64,000 nucleotides of DNA, taken from Paenibacillus sp. SY21-1. Its GTDB lineage: Bacteria > Bacillota > Bacilli > Paenibacillales > Paenibacillaceae. The first letter of the stretch is position 1; the number at the start of each line of letters is the position of its first letter. Both the position numbers and the translations under genes were made by a program. Positions 1 to 7,949 of this stretch are shown here, piece by piece. The DNA is taken from NCBI RefSeq assembly GCF_005222705.1, contig NZ_STGF01000012.1, forward strand, positions 1-64,000. The letters are read 5' to 3'. The notes under the pieces are model-generated. The model did no database searches. It was not told the DNA's origin and saw only the letters and a program-made list of their open reading frames with translations.

Positions 1-110
1 CTTCCTTCAGATTCCACCTCACGATGGACACCTTTGTCTTAAGCTATGGCTACTACTGCCTTCGCCATTCGGGACTTGAACCCTAGAGATAGCGCCCATG
101 CTGGGCGCAC
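1..110 (-). mobile_element. Group IIC intron, 5' end (truncated by window edge)
   Basis: Read on the minus strand from 110 down to 1, the sequence opens with GTGCGCCCAGCATGGG and continues with blocks AGGGTTCAAGTCCCGAA, GAAGGCAGTAGTAGCC and GGAATCTGAAGGAAG. From memory this matches the start of domain I in the Oceanobacillus iheyensis group IIC intron almost block for block. The GTGCG 5' end falls immediately after the T-run of a Rho-independent terminator (112-146), which is the known target preference of class C introns. The rest of the ribozyme and any reverse transcriptase gene would lie left of the window. Confidence 0.85.
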
Positions 111-111
111 T

Positions 112-146
112 AAAAAAGCCGGCCTTAATCTACGATTAAGACCGGT
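112..146 (-). terminator. Rho-independent terminator of the GGDEF/EAL gene, target of the intron
   Basis: On the minus strand a 12-13 bp stem (arms 134-146 and 118-130, with one G-T pair) closes on a 3-nt loop and is followed by six T (117-112). The TAA stop codon of the upstream gene (138-136) lies inside the 5' arm. The group II intron begins one base beyond the T-run. Confidence 0.85.
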
Positions 147-1440
147 GCGCTACTGTCGAAGCTTTCAACATATCGGGATCAAGCCGGTCCGGCTCCTTCG
201 GCATGCCCAGCAGAAAGCCCTGAGCGTAGCTGCAGCCCCAACGCTGGAGCAGCGCATATTGCTCGCCGTACTCAACGCCCTCGGCAATGACCTCAATGCC
301 AAGCTTATGAACCAGATTAATGACGCCTTCCACAATGATGCGCTCGGCGCTGTTCAAGTCAATTTTGCGAATAAAGGACTTATCGATTTTAAGACATTGT
401 ATCGGCAGCTGCTTGAGATGCACGAGCGATGAGAAGCCTACTCCGAAGTCGTCAAGCGCAATTCGCACACCGGAGCCTCTAAGCCAGCTAAGCGCCGAAG
501 CAGCCGCATCCGAGCTGTAGAGCCGGTCGCTTTCCGTAATTTCAAGCTCCAGATTGGCCGGCTCGAGCCCGTATTGCCCAAGCATATGCAGCACGGATTG
601 CGGGTAGCCTTGGTGCTGAAGCTGGACCGAGGACACGTTGATCGAGATAATGATGTCCTTGAGCCCGTATTCCTTCATTTTCGCAAGCTTGCGGCATACC
701 TCCCTAAGCACCCATTCGCCGATCGGGAGAATCAGTCCGTTATGCTCCGCAATGCGAATAAATTCGTTGGGCGATATGGCTCCAAGCTCCGGATGATTCC
801 AGCGAATCAGCGCCTCGTACCCTCGCAAGCTTCCGTCACAGGTTCGATAGACGGGCTGAAAGCTCAAATGAAACTGCTGGAGGGACAAGGCCGGCCGCAG
901 CTCCGATTCGATGCGGATGCGGCGATTCAGCTTCCGAGTGTCCTCGGAACGATAGAAACGGGACTGATTGCCTCCGTTCTCCTTCGATTGGTGCAAAGCG
1001 CTCTCTGCGCGGCAAATCAGCTCCTCGCTCGTCAAGCCGTCCCGCGGATACACCGTTGCTCCAATGCTGGAGGTGAGGTAGAGCTCCTCGCCGTCGACCT
1101 CTATCGGCCGCTCTACCGCATTTTTGACCGCCTCTACCGTCTGCAGCTCAATGCCGTCGCAATCCTCGACCGGCATGCCGACGATAAACGTATTGCCGCC
1201 AAGCCAGCTCACTATCGACTTCTCCGTTCGCGTTTCATAAAGTCGTTTGCCCACAAGCCGGAGCACATCATTTCCGAAATCCATGCCTTTTGTTTCGTTC
1301 ACCCGATAAAAACGATCCATATCAACCAGCGCTACGACGAGCCGTTTGCCTTGAGCCTTCACAGCCTCCACAACAAAAGCCAGAAGCGAGAACGCCTCCT
1401 GGCGACAAGGCAAACCCGTTAATACATCCATCGCTTTCAT
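136..1440 (-). CDS. Degenerate-GGDEF / EAL domain protein (probable c-di-GMP phosphodiesterase)
   Basis: A 434-residue soluble protein with no membrane segment. Residues 1-165 are a GGDEF fold that starts with the usual DxLTGLPxR motif, but the active loop reads GGNTF (81-85) and no RxxD inhibitory site precedes it, so this half is probably not a cyclase. Residues 180-430 are an EAL domain with EAL (209-211), a conserved Glu in LELEITE, DDFG (329-332), the catalytic-type Lys near 350 and an EGVE motif, so c-di-GMP hydrolysis is likely. There is no sensor domain ahead of GGDEF. It lies 168 bp downstream of the response regulator on the same strand, with a terminator between them, so it probably has its own promoter. 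The 3' end overlaps its own terminator. Confidence 0.93.
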   Translation of the reverse strand: MKAMDVLTGLPCRQEAFSLLAFVVEAVKAQGKRLVVALVDMDRFYRVNETKGMDFGNDVLRLVGKRLYETRTEKSIVSWLGGNTFIVGMPVEDCDGIELQTVEAVKNAVERPIEVDGEELYLTSSIGATVYPRDGLTSEELICRAESALHQSKENGGNQSRFYRSEDTRKLNRRIRIESELRPALSLQQFHLSFQPVYRTCDGSLRGYEALIRWNHPELGAISPNEFIRIAEHNGLILPIGEWVLREVCRKLAKMKEYGLKDIIISINVSSVQLQHQGYPQSVLHMLGQYGLEPANLELEITESDRLYSSDAAASALSWLRGSGVRIALDDFGVGFSSLVHLKQLPIQCLKIDKSFIRKIDLNSAERIIVEGVINLVHKLGIEVIAEGVEYGEQYALLQRWGCSYAQGFLLGMPKEPDRLDPDMLKASTVAHRS

Positions 1441-1574
1441 TCACCGTCCCTAATCCGTATTTCTTGTACTTTCATATTGCCAGAGAGATATTAGGAAACT
1501 TATGGAACTGCCCTTTAAAATTTGTTAGAAACCTTAACGGTGTAAGCGAATCGCAGCATGGCCTGAATGGAAGC

Positions 1575-1601
1575 AAAAGGGCTCCCTGGGGGAACCCTTT
1601 T
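1575..1601 (-). terminator. Rho-independent terminator after the response regulator
   Basis: AAAAGGG and CCCTTTT arms with an inner TTCCC/GGGAG stem form a hairpin of about 12 bp, starting 8 bp after the regulator's stop codon. A/T runs on both sides could let it work in either direction. Confidence 0.75.
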
Positions 1602-1608
1602 GGCAGTC

Positions 1609-2337
1609 TCAGCCTTGACTGGCGCTTGTCTGCTGAGTAATGTATTTGTATCCGAATCCCCATACGGTGCGGATTAATTGAGGCTCCTTCGGATTATGCT
1701 CGATCTTGCGCCGCAGATTGACAATGTGTACATCGATGGCCCTGTCCGTTACGAAGGAATCGAACCCGCGAATCGCATTAATCAGCTCCTCCCGGCTGAA
1801 CACCTTGCCCGGGTAGGCCAGAAAGAGCTTCATCAGCTCGTATTCGGAAAAGGTCGTTTCCACCAAGCGTCCGCGCACCAGCAATAGCCTGCGCTCAGGG
1901 TCCAGTTGGATCGCTTCCTTAACATCCTCCTCGACAGGCTGCGAGGCGACAGGCGCTGCCGATTCATTCGGGGATCTATGCGAACGGCGAAGCAAAGCCT
2001 CTACTCTGGCCGTCATTTCATGCATGCTGAACGGCTTGCACATATAGTCATCGGCTCCCGCCTTCAAGGCCTGAACCCGTTCCGACACTTCGCTCTTCAT
2101 CGATAGAATCATAATCGGCACATTAAACTGCTTTCTGATTCTGGCGCACACTTCCATCCCGTCGATGTCAGGGAGCATCAAATCCAACAGCACCAAATCA
2201 GGGTGCGATTCCGCCGTCAAGCGCAACCCATCCGCACCGCGATAAGCTTGCATCACCGAATAGCCTTCCTCGGCCAAATACATGGACAGCATATCGCTCA
2301 TCATGACGTCATCCTCGATAACCAAAACCTTATACAT
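1609..2337 (-). CDS. OmpR/PhoB-family response regulator
   Basis: A 242-residue two-domain regulator. The receiver domain (1-120) has the acidic pair D9/D10, the phosphorylation site D52 in LLDLMLP and the Lys in CKPF. The winged helix (about 145-235) ends with the DVHIVNLRRKIE recognition-helix motif. An in-frame GTG lies 9 bp upstream (2346), but it sits inside the Shine-Dalgarno AAGGGTGA, which is spaced 5 nt from the ATG at 2337, so the ATG is the better start. It is preceded by a 9-bp palindrome (2368-2388). The large hybrid kinase upstream on the same strand is a plausible but unproven partner, separated by more than 400 bp. Confidence 0.93.
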   Translation of the reverse strand: MYKVLVIEDDVMMSDMLSMYLAEEGYSVMQAYRGADGLRLTAESHPDLVLLDLMLPDIDGMEVCARIRKQFNVPIMILSMKSEVSERVQALKAGADDYMCKPFSMHEMTARVEALLRRSHRSPNESAAPVASQPVEEDVKEAIQLDPERRLLLVRGRLVETTFSEYELMKLFLAYPGKVFSREELINAIRGFDSFVTDRAIDVHIVNLRRKIEHNPKEPQLIRTVWGFGYKYITQQTSASQG

Positions 2338-2765
2338 CGCCGTCACCCTTTTTGAAAATATAAGAATTTATAAGTGTCGCACTTATAATCGGCTTATATT
2401 TCTGCGCTAAACACCTGCTTTGCCGCCCATGACGGCCCATCCGATCCTTGTTGACAATCCACCATTAAACTCGCGAGCCTATCATAGACCTCTACTATAG
2501 AAGCTCTAACAGCATTAATTCGCCAAGACATGATTCTATCGTATGCAACCTAATTATAAGAAAAGTATGAGCTTGCAATTGTCTCGTCTTATCATCGGTA
2601 CAAAGCCGTCATCTCGTTCGAGCCTGCCTCGGCAGCTGGCGAAAGACGGCTTTTCGGGGCGCAGATAGCGAATCATGCTTGGGATTGAAGATTTCTGTCG
2701 AATAAGTAATGTACTTCTACTATACAATACCCAATGTGACGGAACAACAACTTGTTAGAAAATTG
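2338..2765. other. Intergenic gap between response regulator and hybrid kinase
   Basis: No coding region is supported here. The gap holds the TTATAAGTG palindrome next to the regulator start (annotated separately) and, at 2602-2655, a long imperfect hairpin with AAAGCCGTC/GACGGCTTT outer arms and a CTGCC/GGCAG core. The hairpin could end the kinase transcript but lacks a clean T-run. Nothing else is recognised. Confidence 0.5.
2368..2388. promoter_or_regulatory. 9-bp inverted repeat upstream of the response regulator (candidate operator)
   Basis: TTATAAGTG and CACTTATAA are perfect arms separated by TCG, 31 bp upstream of the regulator's ATG. The position suits autoregulation or another repressor. 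A related TATAAGT half-site recurs at 19929-19947 and 20530-20564. Confidence 0.45.
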
Positions 2766-5700
2766 TTAGGTGTTTTTGTCGAAAACTGCCAAAGAACGGC
2801 GAATCCCCCCAAGCAGCAGGTACATGCTCCGGTCCAGACGCTCCAGCTCCTCCTTGAGCTGCAAGTCGTCTCCCTCCCGATCCCTGAGCTTGCTCTCAAG
2901 CTCGTGCACCGTTTCCAGCACTTGATCCGCTGACAAATAACCTGCCGCGCCCTTAAGCGTATGAACCATTCGTCTGGCGTTATCAAGCTCGGACTCCGCA
3001 ATAGCCAGGCGAAGCTTGACGGGGAATGTATCGTAATCGAGCAAGAACTGCTCCATCATATGAATGAGAATTTTCCGTTTGCCGTTCACCCTTGCCAAGG
3101 CGCTTTCAATATCCATGCCGGCCGTATCCGGCAACCCGCTTTCCTTGCCCGGATCGGCCTGCGATACGGCCTCGGATGGCGGAGCTTGCGGGAGACCCTC
3201 CGCTTTGCCTAACAGCTTGCAGCCCTGCTTCAGCCAGTAGGAGATAACCTTATGCAGCCGGTCGGCCGCAATCGGCTTCGTGATGACGTCATTCATGCCC
3301 TGCTTCAGATACCTGTCGTGATCTCCCCGCAGCACGTTAGCCGTAACCGCGATAATCGGAATCTCGTCATACTTGGCTTGACTGCGAATGATTCGCGCCG
3401 CTTCGGAGCCGTCCATAACCGGCATGTGAATATCCATTAGAATCAGATCCCACTGCTCCTGCTCCAGCTTATCGAGCACCTCCTGGCCGTTCTCCGCCAA
3501 GCCAACCCTGTACCCCTGCTCCTTCAGCATTTCCATGGCGACAAGCTGATTGATCCGGTTATCCTCCGCAAGCAGGATTCGGCTATTCAACTGCAAGGCG
3601 AGTTCAGGCAGAGAAGGCTCCTGATGCGGCTGTTCTTCCACGTAACTGGCCTTTTGACCGAGAGCGTTATCGATGGCTTGCAGAAGCACGCTGCGCAACA
3701 CCGGCTTGATAAGCAACGTAACCGGGCGCTGATCGGTTGGAAGCTGCAGCATCTCGTCTCTGCCGTAGGAGGTGGTGATGGCGATGGTTCTGACGCCTGC
3801 CGCTTCCGCCTCGCGGTGGAACTCAAGCCAGGTTTCGACGCCGTACATATCGGGCATCTCCATATCCAGCAGAATCAGGCGCGGCCTCGCGCCCTCGCCG
3901 ATCCGGCTTAGCCGGCGATTGGCGTCCTTCCATGAATGGAACAGAATTGGCGTCAGGCCGTATTCCTCCACGATCGCGCTCCAGTGCTCCCGCATTTCGG
4001 CATCGTCCTCGACAATCCATACCGGCAGCTCGCGAAGGTCGCTGCCAACGCGCCGCTTTTGCTCGGAATATTTGTGGGTAACCGCGAACGGCAGAGTAAA
4101 ATAAAATTTGCTTCCGACACGGGCCTCGCTCTCCACAACCAGCTTGCCGCCCATCAGCTCGACGAAGGTTTTGGCGATAACCAGACCCAGACCCGTACCC
4201 CCGAATTTGCGGGTTGTGGAGCCGTCGGCCTGGGTAAACGGCTTGAACAGCCTCTCTACCTGATCCGGCGTCATTCCGATTCCAGTATCGGCGATCATGA
4301 AGCGAATCTGAACCGACTGCTCCGCTTCATGCACCAGCTGCAATTCAAGCCTCACTCTCCCGCGATTCGTAAATTTGACGGCGTTCATGCACAGATTCAG
4401 CAGCACCTGCTCAAGCCGCAGCGCATCCCCGATAATCGTGTGAGGCAAATGCTCGGGCGTGACGAACATAAATTCGAATTGCTCCTTGCCGCCAAGGAAT
4501 ACGCTTAGCTGATCGGCCAAACGGTGCAGCACATCGTCCGGCTGAAACGGCAGACGCTCGATATCGACCTTGCCGGCTTCGATTTTGGAAAAATCGAGAA
4601 TATCGTTGATAATGCGCAGCAGCGTCTCCGACGATGTGTTCATCTTGTCCATATAATCCTTCTGGGAAGCGGACAGCCCCGTTTTGCGCATGAGCTGCAC
4701 AAGGCCGATGATGCCGTTCAGCGGCGTCCTTATTTCATGACTCATCAACGCAAGGAACCGCCCCTTAGCCTTATTGGCCTCCTCCGCTTCAAGCGTGGCC
4801 CTGACAAGCTCCTCCTGCACCATTTTTTGCTCGGAAATATCGCGCGCGATACAGGAGAAAAACAGCTCTCCGGTTCGTTCGTTCCGATGCGCAACGACGA
4901 CCATGGATACATGAACCTGCGTACCGTCGTTGCGGGTCAGCTGCGCGCTGCTCTCCCAGTAGCCGAACTCCTGCGCCAGATGCGACCCTTTTACCAGCTC
5001 CGCATACATATCCGGTCTCACATGCTGATCCAGATTCGTCGTATCCAGCCACTTCGGCAAGCCGAGCAGCTCCCTGCCGGCCCGGTTAATGTAGATCACC
5101 TTGCCCTTGGCATCGACCGATGCAATCAAGTCCTTCGCCGAATCGACAATCTCCAGAAGACGATTGCGCGTTTTCTCCATCTGCTTGCGATCGGAAATAT
5201 CGAGCACCATGCCGACGACGCCGGAGAAGCGGCCGTTGCGGTCGCGCAGGCCGTTGGAGCTGTGCAGCGTGGGAATTCTTGTGCCATCCTTGTGAATAAA
5301 CGTCCATTCCCGCTCATAGGAGAAATTCTCGCGTCTGAGCTCGCGGAATACGTCCAGCCCGGGCGGGACGTGGCGTCTGAGCCTGATCGACAGCTTCGCC
5401 GCCTCGGCCCGAATTTCATCCATATCCATAAACACAAGCGGCGTCGCTTTCCCCGCCAGCTCCTCCGTCGTATAGCCCAGCATTTGCTCCGCCGTCCGGT
5501 TTAAATATGAAATCTTGTAATTGGCGTCAAGCACGATAAACGCATATTGGTTCTGGTTAATAATCGCCTCCAGGCGGTCGAACATGTCCTGCAAATGCTC
5601 CATCATGCCATTGACGGAATGGGCCAGCTGCCCGATTTCATCATGCGGCTCGATTTCAAGATGCTTGGCATCCTCGAAGCGTCCTGCCGCCGCATGCTCC

Positions 5701-6632
5701 GTAACGCCCAGAATGTTGACCAGGCGCTTAATGATGCGTTCAAAGTACAGAAAGAAAAAAACGACGATTATCAGTTCCGAAATTACGATGGATGTGAAAA
5801 TCCGCCAGAATAACGGAGTCATCGGCTCCTCCAGCTTGGATAGCGGAACCTCCAGCGCAAAGCGCCATGGCGTGCCGCTCACCTTCGTATAAAAAACGGA
5901 ATGCTGCACGCCCTCTAGCTCCGAATCAATGACTCCCTCGTTGCCGGAGAGAAGTTCCGAAGCGATTGGATAAAGCCTGGACTCGCGATTGAACAGCGTG
6001 CCATCCCTCAGCTCCTCCTTTTCCGAGCAGTAAATCAGACTTCCGTCATCATTGTACATAAGGAAGGGAGAGCTCTCGTCGGCGAACGCCACAAGATGCT
6101 CCAGCATGGAGAACAGAATGGTAGCGTACACTACACCCTCGACCTGCGACTGATCCCCATATACGGGAACCACGATATAGAGCTGCCGATCCGGCGAGAA
6201 ATCCAGCTCTTGGGGATCGGTTATGACGACATTGCCCAGCAACGCTTCCCGAATGAAGGGCTCGCCGCCGAGAAAGACGCGCGTCCCATCCGTGCGTACC
6301 GCATAGCCTTGGCGATTGACGTAGCCGATGGAATGATACGTGTAGTTGCTGCGGACCAGCTCCCGTTCAAAATATCGCCTGCGCTCCTCCTCCGAGCCGG
6401 TTCGCACCATCCCGGTCCGGCTAATCACCGTTACCTCCGCCTGGCGAATCGCCATCCAATTGGACAGCTCGTTCGCCCTGCCCGCCTGCTTGCTTGCCGT
6501 TTTGTCGATTTCGGATCGCATCAAGCCGGACTTGACGGCCGTATAATTCCCAATCCCCGCAATCAACAACGGAATTAACGAGATCAGCACGATAAACAAC
6601 AAACCTTTTGTTCGCAAGGACATCGTATTCAA
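2766..6632 (-). CDS. Membrane hybrid sensor histidine kinase (Cache-HAMP-PAS-PAS-HisKA-HATPase-REC-REC-HPt)
   Basis: A kinase of about 1288 residues. A first membrane helix (about 10-30) precedes an extracellular Cache-like sensor (to about 285), then a second helix (about 288-312), a HAMP domain and two PAS domains (about 370-615). The HisKA H-box is FLALMSHEIRTPLNG, and the HATPase carries N, G1 (ADTGIGM) and G2 (GGTGLGL) motifs. Two receiver domains follow (phospho-Asp in LLDMEMP and LMDIHMP), then a C-terminal HPt domain with ARRMVHTLKGAAG. This is a complete phosphorelay in one chain, like BarA. The start chosen is TTG at 6632 with GGAAGGGG 8 nt upstream; ATG at 6623 is the alternative. 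The frame stays open further upstream, but without a ribosome-binding site. The signal sensed is unknown. Confidence 0.92.
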   Translation of the reverse strand: MNTMSLRTKGLLFIVLISLIPLLIAGIGNYTAVKSGLMRSEIDKTASKQAGRANELSNWMAIRQAEVTVISRTGMVRTGSEEERRRYFERELVRSNYTYHSIGYVNRQGYAVRTDGTRVFLGGEPFIREALLGNVVITDPQELDFSPDRQLYIVVPVYGDQSQVEGVVYATILFSMLEHLVAFADESSPFLMYNDDGSLIYCSEKEELRDGTLFNRESRLYPIASELLSGNEGVIDSELEGVQHSVFYTKVSGTPWRFALEVPLSKLEEPMTPLFWRIFTSIVISELIIVVFFFLYFERIIKRLVNILGVTEHAAAGRFEDAKHLEIEPHDEIGQLAHSVNGMMEHLQDMFDRLEAIINQNQYAFIVLDANYKISYLNRTAEQMLGYTTEELAGKATPLVFMDMDEIRAEAAKLSIRLRRHVPPGLDVFRELRRENFSYEREWTFIHKDGTRIPTLHSSNGLRDRNGRFSGVVGMVLDISDRKQMEKTRNRLLEIVDSAKDLIASVDAKGKVIYINRAGRELLGLPKWLDTTNLDQHVRPDMYAELVKGSHLAQEFGYWESSAQLTRNDGTQVHVSMVVVAHRNERTGELFFSCIARDISEQKMVQEELVRATLEAEEANKAKGRFLALMSHEIRTPLNGIIGLVQLMRKTGLSASQKDYMDKMNTSSETLLRIINDILDFSKIEAGKVDIERLPFQPDDVLHRLADQLSVFLGGKEQFEFMFVTPEHLPHTIIGDALRLEQVLLNLCMNAVKFTNRGRVRLELQLVHEAEQSVQIRFMIADTGIGMTPDQVERLFKPFTQADGSTTRKFGGTGLGLVIAKTFVELMGGKLVVESEARVGSKFYFTLPFAVTHKYSEQKRRVGSDLRELPVWIVEDDAEMREHWSAIVEEYGLTPILFHSWKDANRRLSRIGEGARPRLILLDMEMPDMYGVETWLEFHREAEAAGVRTIAITTSYGRDEMLQLPTDQRPVTLLIKPVLRSVLLQAIDNALGQKASYVEEQPHQEPSLPELALQLNSRILLAEDNRINQLVAMEMLKEQGYRVGLAENGQEVLDKLEQEQWDLILMDIHMPVMDGSEAARIIRSQAKYDEIPIIAVTANVLRGDHDRYLKQGMNDVITKPIAADRLHKVISYWLKQGCKLLGKAEGLPQAPPSEAVSQADPGKESGLPDTAGMDIESALARVNGKRKILIHMMEQFLLDYDTFPVKLRLAIAESELDNARRMVHTLKGAAGYLSADQVLETVHELESKLRDREGDDLQLKEELERLDRSMYLLLGGIRRSLAVFDKNT

Positions 6633-6754
6633 GCCGCGTACCCCTTCCAGCCTCCAGCATTCCACGCCTGTGACAATCTTTGACACTATTATACCTTTTA
6701 CGCAAGTATTGGAGAAGGAGCAGTCTCGCAAATTCCCCTATAGCTGCAAGTATG

Positions 6755-6820
6755 CAAGGTGAAACGGCTGCCGCCGTCCTATGGCGGCGCAGGGCTTGCA
6801 GAGAGAATACTTTCCTATAT
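6755..6820. repeat. Dispersed intergenic repeat, copy A
   Basis: Contains GTGAAACGGCTGCCGCC, GTCCTATGGCGGCGCAG and a TACTTTCCTATAT tail. It matches copies B (11891-11975) and C (50669-50760) in order and spacing of blocks. The CCGCC/GGCGG halves can pair as a short hairpin. It lies between the kinase start and the terminator of the aldo/keto reductase gene. Confidence 0.6.
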
Positions 6821-6822
6821 AC

Positions 6823-6863
6823 AAAAAGCCGGAGCAGACCGCGCATGCGGCCGACTCCGGCTT
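6823..6863 (-). terminator. Rho-independent terminator of the aldo/keto reductase gene
   Basis: Minus-strand AAGCCGGAG and CTCCGGCTT arms enclose a GC-rich inner stem and are followed by TTTTTG. It starts 19 bp after the reductase stop codon. Confidence 0.85.
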
Positions 6864-6881
6864 CATTCCTGCTTCTATATC

Positions 6882-7877
6882 CTACTCTGCGGCCAAAATC
6901 GATTCGATCCGGCCCAGCTCCTGCTCGGAGAAATCCAGACGGCTTAACGTCGCAACGTTATCGTCGATTTGCTCGACGCGGCTCGCACCGATCAGGGCGG
7001 ACGTCACACGGCCGCCGCGCAGCACCCAAGCCAGCGACATTTGAGCCAGCGATTGTCCGCGCTCCTGCGCGATGGCGTGGAGCTGCTTCACCTTCTCCAG
7101 CTTGCTTTCCGTAATCTGCTCCGATTTCAGGAAGACGCTTGGTCCGGCAGCGCGCGAATCTGCTGGAATGCCGTCCAAATAACGGTTCGTCAGCAGGCCG
7201 CCGGCAAGCGGCGAGAACACGATGGAGCCGATTCCTTCCTGGTCGAGCACATCCTGAAGCCCATTCTCGATCCAGCGGTTGAACATGGAATAGGACGGCT
7301 GATGAATCAGACAAGGCGTGCCCAGCCGCTTCAGGATGGCGGAGGCTTCCGCCGTTTGCTCGGCGCTGTAATTGGACAAGCCCACATACAGCGCCTTGCC
7401 TTGCCGCACGATATGATCAAGCGCAGTCATCGTCTCTTCGAGCGGCGTATTCGGATCAGGACGGTGATGGTAGAAAATGTCGACGTAATCAAGTCCCAGC
7501 CGCTTCAAGCTCTGGTCCAGGCTCGAAACCAAATATTTGCGCGAACCCCAGTCGCCGTATGGACCTGCCCACATATAGTAGCCGGCTTTGGTCGAAATAA
7601 TCATTTCATCGCGGTAATCCGCAAAATCCTGACGCAGAATTTGTCCGAACGTTTCCTCCGCAGAGCCAGCCGGCGGACCGTAGTTGTTGGCCAAATCGAA
7701 ATGGGTAATGCCCAGATCGAAGGCGCGGCGCACCATTGCGCGTCCGTTCTCAAGGCGGTCCGTACTGCCGAAATTATGCCATAGACCAAGAGAAATAGCC
7801 GGCAGCTTTAATCCGCTGCGGCCCGTTCTGTTATATTTCATTGCCTCGTACCGATTGCCGGAAGCCTCATAACCCAT
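6882..7877 (-). CDS. Aldo/keto reductase, YghZ/Gpr-like
   Basis: A 331-residue TIM-barrel oxidoreductase expected to use NADPH to reduce aldehydes. The N-terminus (SGLKLPAISLGLW, then GITHFDLANNYGPPAGSAEETFG) matches the branch of E. coli YghZ (L-glyceraldehyde 3-phosphate reductase). The catalytic set Asp, Tyr, Lys and His can be placed at FDLANNY, STKAGY and FYHHRPD. The NADP-binding end (ALIGASRVEQIDDNV) is intact. The ATG at 7877 has AGGAGGT 9 nt upstream, and that site lies inside a 7-bp inverted repeat (7882-7899). The gene stands alone with its own terminator. Substrate is not decided by sequence. Confidence 0.9.
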   Translation of the reverse strand: MGYEASGNRYEAMKYNRTGRSGLKLPAISLGLWHNFGSTDRLENGRAMVRRAFDLGITHFDLANNYGPPAGSAEETFGQILRQDFADYRDEMIISTKAGYYMWAGPYGDWGSRKYLVSSLDQSLKRLGLDYVDIFYHHRPDPNTPLEETMTALDHIVRQGKALYVGLSNYSAEQTAEASAILKRLGTPCLIHQPSYSMFNRWIENGLQDVLDQEGIGSIVFSPLAGGLLTNRYLDGIPADSRAAGPSVFLKSEQITESKLEKVKQLHAIAQERGQSLAQMSLAWVLRGGRVTSALIGASRVEQIDDNVATLSRLDFSEQELGRIESILAAE

Positions 7878-7881
7878 TCTG

Positions 7882-7899
7882 AAATACCTCCTGGTATTT
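7882..7899 (-). promoter_or_regulatory. Inverted repeat enclosing the ribosome-binding site of the aldo/keto reductase
   Basis: AAATACC and GGTATTT are perfect 7-bp arms around four bases, and the Shine-Dalgarno AGGAGGT spans the loop and one arm. It could be a repressor operator or an RNA hairpin hiding the ribosome-binding site. No experiment is implied. Confidence 0.4.
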
Positions 7900-7949
7900 G
7901 ATTTATGTAGACAGCATGCCCGGCTTCTATTGTAGCATAATTGCGGGCA

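Noticed and set aside
71..85. tRNA T-arm-like TTCAAGTCCCGAA on the minus strand
   Set aside because: No acceptor or anticodon arms surround it. The whole 110-bp block matches domain I of a group IIC intron.
46..1422. Plus-strand frames opposite the GGDEF/EAL gene
   Set aside because: They are antisense shadows of a protein with clear catalytic motifs.
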